Translations under genes and position numbers: made by a program
Source of the DNA: Pseudomonas mandelii
Lineage (GTDB): Bacteria; Pseudomonadota; Gammaproteobacteria; Pseudomonadales; Pseudomonadaceae
Assembly: GCF_024138395.1 (NCBI RefSeq)
Contig: NZ_JAMYDU010000006.1
Location: 62,001-126,000 of the forward strand
Direction: 5' to 3'
DNA length: 64,000 nucleotides
Notes under the pieces: generated by a model
Database searches by the model: none
The model's input: the letters and a program-made list of their open reading frames with translations, nothing else
Told to the model about the DNA's origin: nothing
Shown here: positions 24,739-33,008 of the stretch, in pieces
Layout of the letters: every line of letters starts with the position of its first letter
Position numbering within the stretch: the first letter of the stretch is position 1

Positions 24739-26149
24739 TGATCTCCAGCCGGCCCAGTAGCATGCCGAACGAGAGAATCCACTTCGCGGCATCCGGCAGG
24801 CTGGCGAAGTTGCCCGCCGGGCCGATCGTTTCGCCAAGCCCCGGGCCAACCCCGGACACTGTGGCGGCCGCGCCGGTAAGCGCTGTCATCCAGTCCACGC
24901 CCAGTAGCGACAGCAGCAATGCGATGACGCAAATGGTGATGGCGAAGAAGAACGAAAAGGTCAGGATCGAGCGCACGATTTCTTCGTCGAGACGGTGGCC
25001 GTTGTACTTCTGCTTGATCACCGCACGCGGGTGAATCAACTGGTTAAGGTTGGCCTTGAGCAGAATGTAGGCAACCTGGAAGCGGAAAATCTTGATCCCG
25101 CCAGCGGTCGAGCCCGAGCAGCCACCGATAAACCCCAGATAAAAGAACAGCATCAGTGAGAAGTTGCCCCAGAGGCTGTAGTCCCCCAGTGCAAAACCGG
25201 TGGTGGTCACCACCGACGTCACGTTCAGCGCCACATGCCGCAAGGCTTCCAGCCAATGCAACTGGGTGGTCCACCAGTACCAGGTGCCGAGCACCAGCCA
25301 GGTCACCAGCAACATGCCGAGCAGGCCTTGAACCTGTTCATCCTTGATCAGCGCCCGACGGTTACCGCGCAATGTGGCGACATACAAAGTGAACGGCAGG
25401 GCACCGAGAATCATGATGACGACGGCGACCCAATGCACCGCAGGCTCCGGCCAATTGGCCAAAGACTTGTCGGAGGTGGAGAAGCCGCCGGTGGAAATCG
25501 CCGACATTGCGTGATTGATTGCATCGAACGGGCTCATCCCGGCCCACCAGAAGGCCAGGCTGCCGAATATGGTGATGCCGACGTAGGCCGCAACAATCAA
25601 ACGCGCCACCATGTGCGAACGGGGCATGACTTTTTCGGAACGGTCCGACGACTCGGTCTGAAACAGCCGCATGCCACCGATGCGCAGCAATGGCAGAATC
25701 GCTACCGCCATACCGATAAAGCCGATGCCGCCGATCCAGTGCAGCAACGAACGCCACATCAGGATGCCGGGGGACATGTTGTCCAGGCCGTTGAGCACCG
25801 TCGCTCCAGTGGCGGTGATGCCGGACATGCTTTCGAAGAACGAGTCGGTGTAGCTGATGTGCTGGGTCAGCAGGAACGGCAGCGCGGCGAAGATGCACAC
25901 CACCAGCCAGCTGCTGACGGTCAGCAGGTACATGTCTCGCGGACGCAGATGGATGTGCTCGGGGCGCCCCGGTATTACGAGGGCCAGGCCGGCGACGAAG
26001 GTGATCATGCTCGCCCAAAGGAACGACGGCAGATCGCTGGTGCGCTCGAAGATCACCAGCGTGGCCATGGGCACGACCATGGCGATGGCCAGCGTGATCA
26101 GGAAGATGCCGATGATGAAACCAATGATCCGTAAGGTCGGCAACGCCAT
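24695..26149 (-). CDS. trkH: Trk potassium uptake transmembrane protein TrkH
   Basis: A 484-residue K+ channel-like subunit with the four-pore-loop architecture. Filter segments are visible as MSGITATGATVL, MSAISTGGFST, TSVVTTTGFALG and VSGVGPGLGET, with SGSTAGGIKIFR as the conserved post-filter motif. It takes up K+ in complex with the NAD-binding TrkA, which is not in this window. The ATG at 26149 starts the first helix. The 3' end overlaps oruR by 44 bases. The nitroreductase gene diverges from it. Confidence 0.96.
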   Translation of the reverse strand: MALPTLRIIGFIIGIFLITLAIAMVVPMATLVIFERTSDLPSFLWASMITFVAGLALVIPGRPEHIHLRPRDMYLLTVSSWLVVCIFAALPFLLTQHISYTDSFFESMSGITATGATVLNGLDNMSPGILMWRSLLHWIGGIGFIGMAVAILPLLRIGGMRLFQTESSDRSEKVMPRSHMVARLIVAAYVGITIFGSLAFWWAGMSPFDAINHAMSAISTGGFSTSDKSLANWPEPAVHWVAVVIMILGALPFTLYVATLRGNRRALIKDEQVQGLLGMLLVTWLVLGTWYWWTTQLHWLEALRHVALNVTSVVTTTGFALGDYSLWGNFSLMLFFYLGFIGGCSGSTAGGIKIFRFQVAYILLKANLNQLIHPRAVIKQKYNGHRLDEEIVRSILTFSFFFAITICVIALLLSLLGVDWMTALTGAAATVSGVGPGLGETIGPAGNFASLPDAAKWILSFGMLLGRLEIITVFVLCIPAFWRH

Positions 26150-26271
26150 GAAGTCCGCTCGGGCTAATAGTAGGAAGGGCGCCATTCTACCTGCGGCGCA
26201 GGGCATGTAAACCGACGCCGTCGCGACAGTTGACGCTAGAATAGCCAAACATTTTCTACAGGAGGTGGCCG

Positions 26272-26838
26272 ATGCAGGCTCTCGACGCTTTGCTCAACCG
26301 TGTTTCCGTCCCACGACTGCTCGATCCGGCACCGACTGCCGAGCAGCGGGAAGTGCTGTTTGCCGCCGCGATGCGCGCGCCAGATCACGGCCATTTGCAG
26401 CCGTGGCGCTTCCTGACGGTCGAAGGCGCGGCGCGCGAGCAAATGGGCGAGTTGCTGGCCGAGGCGGCGAAGCTGCAAGACAGTGATGTGTCCGAAGCCT
26501 TGCTGGACAAGGCGCGCAACGGCCCGCTGCGTGCTCCGCTGGTGGTTGTGGTGATTGCGCGTTTGCAGGAACACGACAAGTATCCCAAGTCCGAGCAACT
26601 GTTGGCGGCAGGCTGTGCGGCCCACGGGATTTTGCTGGCGGCCTATGCGCAAGGCATTGGCGCGGTATGGCGTACCGGTGAGCTGGCTTATTCGGCGCAT
26701 GTGGCTAAAGGCTTGGGATTGGCGGAAGGGGAACAGGTGATTGCGTTTCTTTACCTTGGCACGCCGCAGAAAGAACCGCGCGTTGCGGAGAAAGTTGATT
26801 TGACCGAGTTTGTCAGCGCCTGGTCCGGTAAGGCCTGA
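26272..26838 (+). CDS. Nitroreductase family flavoprotein, YdjA-like
   Basis: A compact 188-residue FMN-binding nitroreductase. RAPDHGHLQPWRFLTVEG matches the YdjA-type FMN-binding segment (usual family form R-x-S-x-R). AAGCAAHGILLAAYAQGIGAVWRTG is the helix and the flavin-facing WRTG turn. AFLYLGTP is the final strand. YdjA-type enzymes are NAD(P)H-dependent reductases with no agreed physiological substrate. The ribosome site caggaggtgg directly precedes the start region. Confidence 0.9.
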   Translation: MQALDALLNRVSVPRLLDPAPTAEQREVLFAAAMRAPDHGHLQPWRFLTVEGAAREQMGELLAEAAKLQDSDVSEALLDKARNGPLRAPLVVVVIARLQEHDKYPKSEQLLAAGCAAHGILLAAYAQGIGAVWRTGELAYSAHVAKGLGLAEGEQVIAFLYLGTPQKEPRVAEKVDLTEFVSAWSGKA

Positions 26839-26847
26839 AGATCAAAT

Positions 26848-26933
26848 GCTTCGCGGGCAAGCCTCGCTCCTACGGATTTGTATTACGGCACGATCACCGC
26901 ACAACCTGTAGGAGCGAGGCTTGCCCGCGAAGC
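26848..26933. repeat. REP doublet, class A
   Basis: Inverted arms gcttcgcgggcaagcctcgc and its complement around about 35 bases. It fills the gap between the convergent nitroreductase and sensor kinase genes. Confidence 0.92.
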
Positions 26934-26935
26934 TT

Positions 26936-28276
26936 TTAAGGCTGCACCACCGCCCCCGGCACCAATGGCAATTCCAGGCTGGCAACAAACCCGCCCTGCG
27001 GGTGATTAGCCAGCACCAGACTGCCGCCATGTCGCTCCGCCGCACGACGCGCAATGGCCAGCCCGAGGCCATGCCCGGCCGCTGTTTGCCCCGGTGCCCG
27101 ATAGAACGGCTCAGCCAGTTGATTCAAATGCTCGGCCTCTACGCCGGGGCCGTGATCGCGCACGCTGACCACAATTCTGTCGCCCTGACGCGACGCCTGC
27201 ATTTGGATCGGTTGCCCTATCGGGTTAAAGCGCTGGGCATTGCGCAGCAGGTTGTCCACGGCGCGCTCGATCATGGTCGGCCAGCCTTTGAGGTTCAGTT
27301 GCGGCTCGGCCTCAAGGCGCACGTTCTGCTCTGGCGAGCTCAGCTGAGCATCTTTTTGAAGGGTATTGAGCAGCGCGTTTAGATCGACTTCTTCGGCACT
27401 GGCGTTGTCGGCATCGACGCGCGCCAGTACCAGGATTTCGCTGATCAGCGCTTCCAGTCGATCGCATTCACGGGTCAGGCGTGGCCAGAGTTTTTCCCGC
27501 TCCTCAGGGTTGGCCCGCTCGGCCAGTGCCAACGCAATGCGCAGTCGGGCCAGAGGTGAACGCAACTCGTGAGACACGTCTCGCAGTAACTGCCGCTGGC
27601 TGCCGATCAGGCTTTGCAGACGTGCGCCCATGCGATTGAAGTCGTTGGCCAGCACACCGAATTCATCGCGGCGGTTGGCCAGTTGCGCCAGGCTGTTCTG
27701 TTGATACGTTGTCTGCCCCAAGTCATGCACGGCACTCCGTAAACGGCTCAGTGGTCGCGTGATGGAAAAAGTCACCAACAGGCTGAACAGGGTCAGCACC
27801 ACCAGGGCGATACCCAGTGCACTCAACGGCCAGAGCAGGCTTTCGCGGTGCCAGGCATCCAGTTCCGGGTGCGGGACGCGATAGATCAGCAGATAGGTGT
27901 CGCCTGTCTTGGCGCTGGTGTATTCATCGGTCAGACGCCGCCATGGCAGGCGCCGATCGTCATTGTTCTGCCGGGCTTCGAAAGCCGCCGCCCGCCGTGG
28001 AAAGGTGCCGCGTACCACCGGATCACCTGCCTCGTTGAGCACTTGAACGTTGATGTGATACTGACGCTTGCGCTGTTCCAGAATGTCCTGGGCGGCTTCC
28101 TCACCCTGGCTTTCGTAGGTTTGCGTCCACTGTTCGGCCAAGGTGTTGAGGCCTGGGTGGCGACTGAGAATCCACGCGTCCTGGTTGAGCATGTGCCCGA
28201 GCAGAATGGAAAGCCCTGCAACCAGAGCGATGGCCAGCCAGAAGCTGGCCAGGATACGCCAGAACAATGAACGCAC
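26936..28276 (-). CDS. cpxA: CpxA-like sensor histidine kinase
   Basis: A 446-residue membrane kinase. TM1 (about 7-27), a periplasmic sensor (about 28-150) and TM2 (about 155-175) precede HAMP. The phosphoacceptor box is RDVSHELRSPLARLR (His about 236). The ATPase has N (RAVDNLLRNAQRF), G1 (VRDHGPGV) and G2 (GHGLGLAIA) motifs. It starts with GTG and has GAGGA upstream. The locus order (regulator, CpxP-like protein, sensor) matches P. aeruginosa PA3204-PA3206, the Cpx envelope-stress system reported to act on mexAB-oprM. REP-rich gaps separate it from the regulator, so it may have its own promoter. Confidence 0.88.
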   Translation of the reverse strand: MRSLFWRILASFWLAIALVAGLSILLGHMLNQDAWILSRHPGLNTLAEQWTQTYESQGEEAAQDILEQRKRQYHINVQVLNEAGDPVVRGTFPRRAAAFEARQNNDDRRLPWRRLTDEYTSAKTGDTYLLIYRVPHPELDAWHRESLLWPLSALGIALVVLTLFSLLVTFSITRPLSRLRSAVHDLGQTTYQQNSLAQLANRRDEFGVLANDFNRMGARLQSLIGSQRQLLRDVSHELRSPLARLRIALALAERANPEEREKLWPRLTRECDRLEALISEILVLARVDADNASAEEVDLNALLNTLQKDAQLSSPEQNVRLEAEPQLNLKGWPTMIERAVDNLLRNAQRFNPIGQPIQMQASRQGDRIVVSVRDHGPGVEAEHLNQLAEPFYRAPGQTAAGHGLGLAIARRAAERHGGSLVLANHPQGGFVASLELPLVPGAVVQP

Positions 28277-28323
28277 AGAAAATCCTCAACTAGCGCAAAT
28301 CCATGTGGGAGCGGGCTTGTGTG

Positions 28324-28487
28324 GTGAGGGGGCAAGCCCTTATGCCAGTCAGTTAAGCGAGCAAACCGCTTTTCGTAGGAGCCAGGCTTGCCGGCGAAGG
28401 CGTCCTTAAGTGCGCTTTCGCCGGCAAGCCTGGCTCCTACAGGTCCGATTTATCCTTAACTGAGTGGAATAAGGGCTTGCCCCCTCA
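28324..28487. repeat. Nested inverted repeat: 32-base arms around a REP pair
   Basis: The outer arms 28324-28355 and 28456-28487 are inverted repeats with two mismatches. Inside them sits a REP pair at 28375-28441 (cgtaggagccaggcttgccg type). The outer arms contain gggcaagcccttat and do not belong to classes A-D. The 287-base gap between cpxA and the cpxP-like gene holds this structure and the terminator, and no gene. Confidence 0.88.
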
Positions 28488-28518
28488 ACCATAGAATCTC
28501 CCACATTAAATCGAGAGG

Positions 28519-28550
28519 CAAAAGACCCAACGGGGTTTAGCCGTTGGGTC
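28519..28550 (-). terminator. Rho-independent terminator of the CpxP-like gene
   Basis: A perfect 10-base stem, gacccaacgg (28524-28533) with ccgttgggtc (28541-28550), and a 7-base loop. In the minus direction it is followed by tcttttgcc. It lies 14 bases after the CpxP-like stop codon. Confidence 0.85.
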
Positions 28551-28563
28551 GAGGGTTAGCGCA

Positions 28564-29013
28564 TTATTGCGCTTTTTGCGCTTGCTGCGCTTTCCAGGCC
28601 TTGAACTCGGCCCATTCGGCGCGACGCTCGGCTTTTTTCTTCTGGATCTCGTCGAATTGCTTCTGTTGATCCGGCTTCAGCAGTGCGCGAACATCGGCTT
28701 CGGCTTTCTTGTGCTTGGCCGCCATCTCGTCTTTCAAGGCTTTCTGATCGGCTGGCGAGAGTTTTTCCAGGTACTTGTCGACCAGTTGCTGACGCTCATG
28801 CATCCGCTCGCCCATGATCTTGCGGATTTGCTCGCGCTGTTCGCGGCTCAGGTCCAGTTGGCTGTAAGGGCCTTTACCGTGCATGCCGTGCATCTGACCG
28901 CCGTGGCGTGAGCCGTCCATGTGGTCACCCATCGGACCTGCGCCTTCAGGCATGGCCATGGCAACGGTTGGCAGGGCGGCAGCAAACATCAGAGCGATAA
29001 GAGTCTTGCGCAT
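28564..29013 (-). CDS. CpxP/Spy-like periplasmic LTXXQ protein
   Basis: A 149-residue protein with a signal peptide (MRKTLIALMFAAALPTVAMA). A His/Met/Gly-rich stretch (about 25-48, with MHGMHGKG) could bind metal. The helical body carries DLSREQREQIRKIMGERMHE and KLSPADQKALKDEM, the LTXXQ-type repeats of CpxP and Spy, and ends in a Lys/Gln-rich tail. CpxP restrains CpxA and both act as periplasmic chaperones. AGGAG precedes the ATG at 29013. It sits between the regulator and the sensor genes and ends in a clear terminator. Confidence 0.88.
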   Translation of the reverse strand: MRKTLIALMFAAALPTVAMAMPEGAGPMGDHMDGSRHGGQMHGMHGKGPYSQLDLSREQREQIRKIMGERMHERQQLVDKYLEKLSPADQKALKDEMAAKHKKAEADVRALLKPDQQKQFDEIQKKKAERRAEWAEFKAWKAQQAQKAQ

Positions 29014-29146
29014 GGTGTATCTCCTTGTCTCATTCCCGGTACGTTCCGGATGTGTGCAGATTACGGAGATCAAGGTCAGCGGCGGTCAGCGGAGCGTAAA
29101 GCTTGGGTAAAGACGATTTTCTACCTTGCTGACAAACACAAGCCTC

Positions 29147-29293
29147 GTAGCAGCTGTCGAGCCTGCGAGGCTGCGTTCGGCGGCGAAGCCGTCGTGAAAA
29201 TCATTCACTCGGTGTTCCAGTTGAACTGCGCCGACAGGGTTTACGACTGCTCCGCAGCCGAACGCAGCCTCGCTGGGGCTCGACAGCTGCTAC
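29147..29293. repeat. REP doublet, class B
   Basis: Inverted arms gtagcagctgtcgagcctgc and its complement. It occupies most of the 297-base gap between the CpxP-like and CpxR-like genes. No gene seen there. Confidence 0.9.
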
Positions 29294-29310
29294 AAAGGAT
29301 CGCGTCAGTT

Positions 29311-29988
29311 TCATAGGCTGTAGTAGTAACCACGACTGCGCAGCGCAACAATGCGCGGGCGGCCGTCGGGGTGCGGGCCGATTTTTTTGCGCAGGTTACT
29401 CACGTGCATGTCCAGGCTGCGGTCGTACAGAGTCAGTTTGCGACCGAGGGCGATTTGCGCCAGTTCCTGTTTATCCAGCGGTTCGCCGGGCTGCTTGAGC
29501 AGGGCTTCGAGCAGACGGCTTTCGGAGACGGTCAGGGTGAATTCCTGTTCATCGATGCTGACCACGCCACGCACTGGGCTGAAGCACAAGTCACCCAATT
29601 CGAGCTGGCTGGAGACGGCCGTCGGATGACTGCGGCGCAACACTGCGCGCAGACGCGCGGTCAGCTCCCGTGGGTCGCACGGTTTGGCCAGGTAATCATC
29701 GGCACCGAGTTCCAGGCCGAGAATGCGGTCCAGCGGTTCGCCACGGGCCGAAAGCATCAGCACTGGCAACTCCGGGTGGTCGTTGCGCAGTTGCTTGAGT
29801 AGTTCCAGGCCACTGCCGTCAGGCAGCATCACGTCCAGCACCACGGCCGCGGGGGACGTTTCGGCCAGCGCGCGACGGGCGCTCTGGCCGTCGTGGCAGG
29901 CGCGGACCTGAAAGCCTTCCTGGCTCAGCCAACTACTCAAGAGCTCACACAGCTCCTGATCATCATCAATTAATAACAGCTCGCTCAT
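29311..29988 (-). CDS. cpxR: CpxR-like OmpR-family response regulator
   Basis: A 225-residue regulator. The receiver domain has the acidic pocket LLIDDDQE, the phosphoacceptor in VVLDVMLPDGSGL (Asp about 52), LSARG and the lysine in YLAKPCDPREL. The C-terminal winged helix reads LTVSESRLLEALLKQPGEP, RSLDMHVSNLRKKIG and VALRSRGYYYSL. It is the likely partner of the CpxA-like kinase. It starts seven bases after the small membrane-protein gene, so these two are probably one transcript. Confidence 0.92.
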   Translation of the reverse strand: MSELLLIDDDQELCELLSSWLSQEGFQVRACHDGQSARRALAETSPAAVVLDVMLPDGSGLELLKQLRNDHPELPVLMLSARGEPLDRILGLELGADDYLAKPCDPRELTARLRAVLRRSHPTAVSSQLELGDLCFSPVRGVVSIDEQEFTLTVSESRLLEALLKQPGEPLDKQELAQIALGRKLTLYDRSLDMHVSNLRKKIGPHPDGRPRIVALRSRGYYYSL

Positions 29989-29995
29989 GACTCAC

Positions 29996-30406
29996 TCAAT
30001 TTAGCCATTGCCGACGTTTTCTACGTGCACCACTGGCGAAGATACCGCAGAGCAGCGCCAATAGCGCAACTCCGGCCCCGATCACGAACCACTGTTGCTG
30101 ATCCGTCAGCAGGCGCGGTAGCGGGCTGGCCAGGATTTCCTTGAGTTGCAGCTTCAGGCGCTGATTCTCTTGGCGCAACCGGCTCAACTGAGCGCTTTCG
30201 CGTTCGCCATCGGCATTTTGCAATTGTTTGCTCAGTGTTTCTCGTTGCTGCTCGCTAGCCTTCAAGCGCTGCTGCAACTCAGTGATCTGGCTGCCGGCAC
30301 TCAAGGACAATGGCGTCGAATTGTGACCCTCGGTGCTTTCTTCACCGTGGGCGGGCGCCATGATCGACAACGTCACCAACATCAGACACAACGGACCTTT
30401 GCGCAT
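29996..30406 (-). CDS. Signal-peptide, coiled-coil, single-TM protein (PA3203-like)
   Basis: A 136-residue protein with an N-terminal signal peptide (about residues 1-22, ending PAHGEE) and a coiled coil (about 38-92, ITELQQRLKASEQQRETLSK). One C-terminal membrane segment (WFVIGAGVALLALLCGIF) is followed by a basic ARRKRRQ tail. The layout is that of YgiM-type proteins without the SH3 domain. It is the first gene of a transcript with the CpxR-like regulator, suggesting an envelope-linked role. Function not known. Confidence 0.75.
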   Translation of the reverse strand: MRKGPLCLMLVTLSIMAPAHGEESTEGHNSTPLSLSAGSQITELQQRLKASEQQRETLSKQLQNADGERESAQLSRLRQENQRLKLQLKEILASPLPRLLTDQQQWFVIGAGVALLALLCGIFASGARRKRRQWLN

Positions 30407-30516
30407 CGCAACTCCTGATTCCAATACGAGTATTGGGCAGGTTGTCGGCCGGTAAACGAGAATAATGAGCGATTGAACGCGCGATGAACCGACAAGGTTC
30501 ATCGCGCTGATGGCGT

Positions 30517-30816
30517 TTACGGCAGGACTTGCTTGAACGGCTTGACCAAAACGTTGGCGTAGACGCCTGCGGCAATGTACGGGTCGGCGTCAGCCCAGGC
30601 CTGTGCGGCGCTCAGCGAATCGAATTCAGCGACGATCAGGCTGCCGGTGAAACCCGCCGCGCCCGGATCATTGCTGTCGACGGCCGGGTGCGGGCCGGCC
30701 AATACGATACGACCTTCGCCTTTAAGCACTTGCAGGCGCTCAAGGTGCGCAGGCCGTGCGGCCAGGCGGGCTTGCAGGGAGTTGGCGACGTCTGTGGCAA
30801 TGATTGCGTAAAGCAT
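30517..30816 (-). CDS. yciI: YciI family protein
   Basis: A 99-residue ferredoxin-like fold protein with [42 protein letters not shown] and [23 protein letters not shown]. The conserved histidine (HLERL) and aspartate of YciI (dehydratase or peroxidase-like candidates) are present. Function unsettled. It begins one base before the yciB stop codon, so the pair is translationally coupled. Confidence 0.92.
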   Translation of the reverse strand: MLYAIIATDVANSLQARLAARPAHLERLQVLKGEGRIVLAGPHPAVDSNDPGAAGFTGSLIVAEFDSLSAAQAWADADPYIAAGVYANVLVKPFKQVLP

Positions 30817-30817
30817 G

Positions 30818-31414
30818 TCAGTCCTCGGTTTTTGGCGTTGTGGTGTCGGCGTCGTGCAAGTGGCGGGACAGGTAGATGCCCTGAGCGACCAGGAACAGCA
30901 ACGTCATGCCCAGGCTGCCGAAGACTTTGAAGTCGACCCAGTAGCTCTGGAAGGTGAACGCAACGAACAGGTTGGCGGCGCCGCAAAACAGGAAAAAGCC
31001 GATCCAGGCGATGTTCAGACGAGTCCAGACCGGCTCCGGCAGTGTCAGCGCGTGGCCCATGATGCGTTTGATCAACAGTTGATCACCGATGAAGTGGCTG
31101 CCGATGAACCCGAGGGCAAACAGCCAGTTGACCACCGGAGCTTTCCATTTCAGGAAGGTCTCGCTGTGGAACGCCAGGGTCAGGCTACCAAAGACCAGGC
31201 AGGCGATGAGGGTCAGCCACTGGCTCTTCTCCAGCTTGCGCTGCTTGATGAACAGCGTGCCGTAAACCACCAGGGAGCTGAGGATCAGCACTGCGGTGGC
31301 GCTGTAAATACCACCGACAGACAGTTGATAACCGCCGATGTCGACGATCCGTGGATTGATTTTGAAGACGATGAAAAACAGCAGAAGCGGGATGAAGTCG
31401 ATGAATTGTTTCAC
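30818..31414 (-). CDS. yciB: Inner-membrane septation protein YciB (IspZ)
   Basis: A 198-residue protein with six hydrophobic segments. The N-terminus [17 protein letters not shown] and the central [20 protein letters not shown] are strongly characteristic of YciB/IspZ. It supports normal septum and envelope synthesis in enterobacteria. Translation is placed at the GTG at 31414, giving the family's standard length; the upstream ATG at 31453 adds 13 atypical residues. It diverges from yciV. Confidence 0.93.
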   Translation of the reverse strand: MKQFIDFIPLLLFFIVFKINPRIVDIGGYQLSVGGIYSATAVLILSSLVVYGTLFIKQRKLEKSQWLTLIACLVFGSLTLAFHSETFLKWKAPVVNWLFALGFIGSHFIGDQLLIKRIMGHALTLPEPVWTRLNIAWIGFFLFCGAANLFVAFTFQSYWVDFKVFGSLGMTLLFLVAQGIYLSRHLHDADTTTPKTED

Positions 31415-31501
31415 AGTGGCAGCCAGAAGCAGGATGTGGCGGCATAATAACAAACATATTGACGCGCGATAGCGTCAGCTGATTTGAGGTTACACAGTCC
31501 T

Positions 31502-32365
31502 GTGAATGTTGATTTGCACTGCCATAGCACGGCTTCCGATGGCGCCCTCGCGCCTGCGGTACTGGTTGCGCGTGCGTTCGAGAAAGGCGTGCGAGTCCTG
31601 GCCTTGACCGATCACGACACCCTTGAGGGCCTCGACGAGGCCCGTAGCGCCGCGACGGCGCTGGGGATGCAACTGGTCAATGGCGTCGAATTGTCCTGCA
31701 CCTGGGGCGGGGCGACCATTCACGTTTTGGGCTACGGGTTCGACGTCAATGCACCGCCGTTGGTCGAGGCCATCGCCAAATTGCACGATGGCCGCTGGCT
31801 ACGGTCCGAAGAAATAAGTCGCAAGTTGGCGTTGAAAGGCATGCCGGGGGCGCTTGACGGCGCCCGGGCCATTCAACAGGAACTAGGCGACAGCGGTAAT
31901 GCGCCGGCCCGTCCGCATTTTGCCGACTGGATGGTGCGCGAAGGTTTCGTCAAGGATCGCGCCGAAGCGTTCCGCAAATGGCTGGGCGCCGGCAAACTGG
32001 GAGACGTCAAGCAACACTGGCCAACCCTGGAAGATACCGTCGAAACCCTGCGCGCCGCGGGTGCCTGGGTCAGCCTGGCGCATCCCTGGCACTACGATTT
32101 CACTCGCAGCAAGCGTCGTCGCCTGATTGCCGACTATATTCAAGCAGGGGGCCACGCGATAGAAGTGGTCAATGGCCATCAACCCGCCGAACAGGTGGGC
32201 AGCCTGGCGATTCTTGCCCGCGAGTTTGGTCTGCTGGTCAGCGCCGGCAGTGATTTTCATGGCCCTGGAGGCTGGTCCGAGATCGGTGAATATCGCCCGC
32301 TTCCGGAGGATCTGCCACCACTGTGGTGTCGATTCAAACATGACCCAATTATTGCCGTCGTCTGA
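31502..32365 (+). CDS. PHP-domain phosphoesterase YciV (RNase AM type)
   Basis: A 287-residue metal-dependent phosphoesterase. The PHP metal ligands appear in VDLHCHSTASDG, LTDHDTLEG, GVELSC, HFADWMV, SLAHPWHYD and AGSDFHGPGG. The E. coli homologue is a 5'-3' exonuclease and 3',5'-nucleoside bisphosphate phosphatase that also trims 5S rRNA precursors. The GTG at 31502 is chosen (GAGG 12 bases upstream, family motif follows immediately); a TTG at 31484 is the alternative. The order yciV-yciO-scpA-scpB-rluB is the conserved Pseudomonas arrangement. Confidence 0.88.
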   Translation: MNVDLHCHSTASDGALAPAVLVARAFEKGVRVLALTDHDTLEGLDEARSAATALGMQLVNGVELSCTWGGATIHVLGYGFDVNAPPLVEAIAKLHDGRWLRSEEISRKLALKGMPGALDGARAIQQELGDSGNAPARPHFADWMVREGFVKDRAEAFRKWLGAGKLGDVKQHWPTLEDTVETLRAAGAWVSLAHPWHYDFTRSKRRRLIADYIQAGGHAIEVVNGHQPAEQVGSLAILAREFGLLVSAGSDFHGPGGWSEIGEYRPLPEDLPPLWCRFKHDPIIAVV

Positions 32366-32378
32366 ACAGGTAGAGAAT

Positions 32379-33008
32379 GTGAGTCAATTTTTCCAGATTC
32401 ATCCGGAAAACCCGCAAGCGCGCCTGATCAAACAGGCTGTAGAGATCATCCGCAACGGCGGGGTGGTGATTTATCCCACAGACTCTTCCTACGCCATTGG
32501 TTGCCAGATCGGCGACAAAAACGCCGTGGAGCGCGTGCGCCGGCTACGTCAGCTGGATGATAAGCACAACTTCGCGCTGATCTGCAGCGACCTGTCGCAG
32601 TTGGGCCTGTTTGCCAAAATTGATACCGGCACCTTCCGTGTGCTCAAGGCTCACTTGCCTGGCCCTTACACCTTCATTCTCAATGCCACCCGCGAAGTCC
32701 CGCGGCTGTTGCTGCACCCGAAAAAACGCACCATTGGCCTGCGTGTACCCAGCCATCCGATAGCGCTGGCGCTGCTGGAGCAGCTCGGCGAGCCGCTGAT
32801 GAGCGTGACCCTGATCATGCCCGGCGACACTGACCCGCTGACCGATCCCCACGAGATGCGGCAGTTGCTCGAGCATCAGGTGGACCTGATCATCGACGGC
32901 GGTTTCGGCGGGATCAAGGCGTCCACCGTGATCAGCCTCGCCGACGGCGAACCGGAAGTCATACGCGTCGGTTGCGGCGACCCTGCACCTTTCATGGCCG
33001 AGGCCTAG
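32379..33008 (+). CDS. yciO: YciO, Sua5/YrdC-fold threonylcarbamoyl-AMP synthase-like protein
   Basis: A 209-residue YrdC-fold protein that starts in the conserved QFFQIHPENPQARLI. It has GGVVIYPTDSSYAIGCQ (nucleotide loop), KHNFALICSDLS, LPGPYTFIL and KRTIGLRVP. The GTG at 32379 gives a length like E. coli YciO (206); an ATG at 32340 would overlap yciV. TsaC-type enzymes make threonylcarbamoyl-AMP for tRNA modification. YciO is a paralogue with weaker or unclear activity. Confidence 0.88.
   Translation: MSQFFQIHPENPQARLIKQAVEIIRNGGVVIYPTDSSYAIGCQIGDKNAVERVRRLRQLDDKHNFALICSDLSQLGLFAKIDTGTFRVLKAHLPGPYTFILNATREVPRLLLHPKKRTIGLRVPSHPIALALLEQLGEPLMSVTLIMPGDTDPLTDPHEMRQLLEHQVDLIIDGGFGGIKASTVISLADGEPEVIRVGCGDPAPFMAEA

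Noticed and set aside
25235..26134. 299-codon plus-strand frame opposite trkH
   Set aside because: Shadow of trkH; Gln/His/Arg-rich and without any protein motif.
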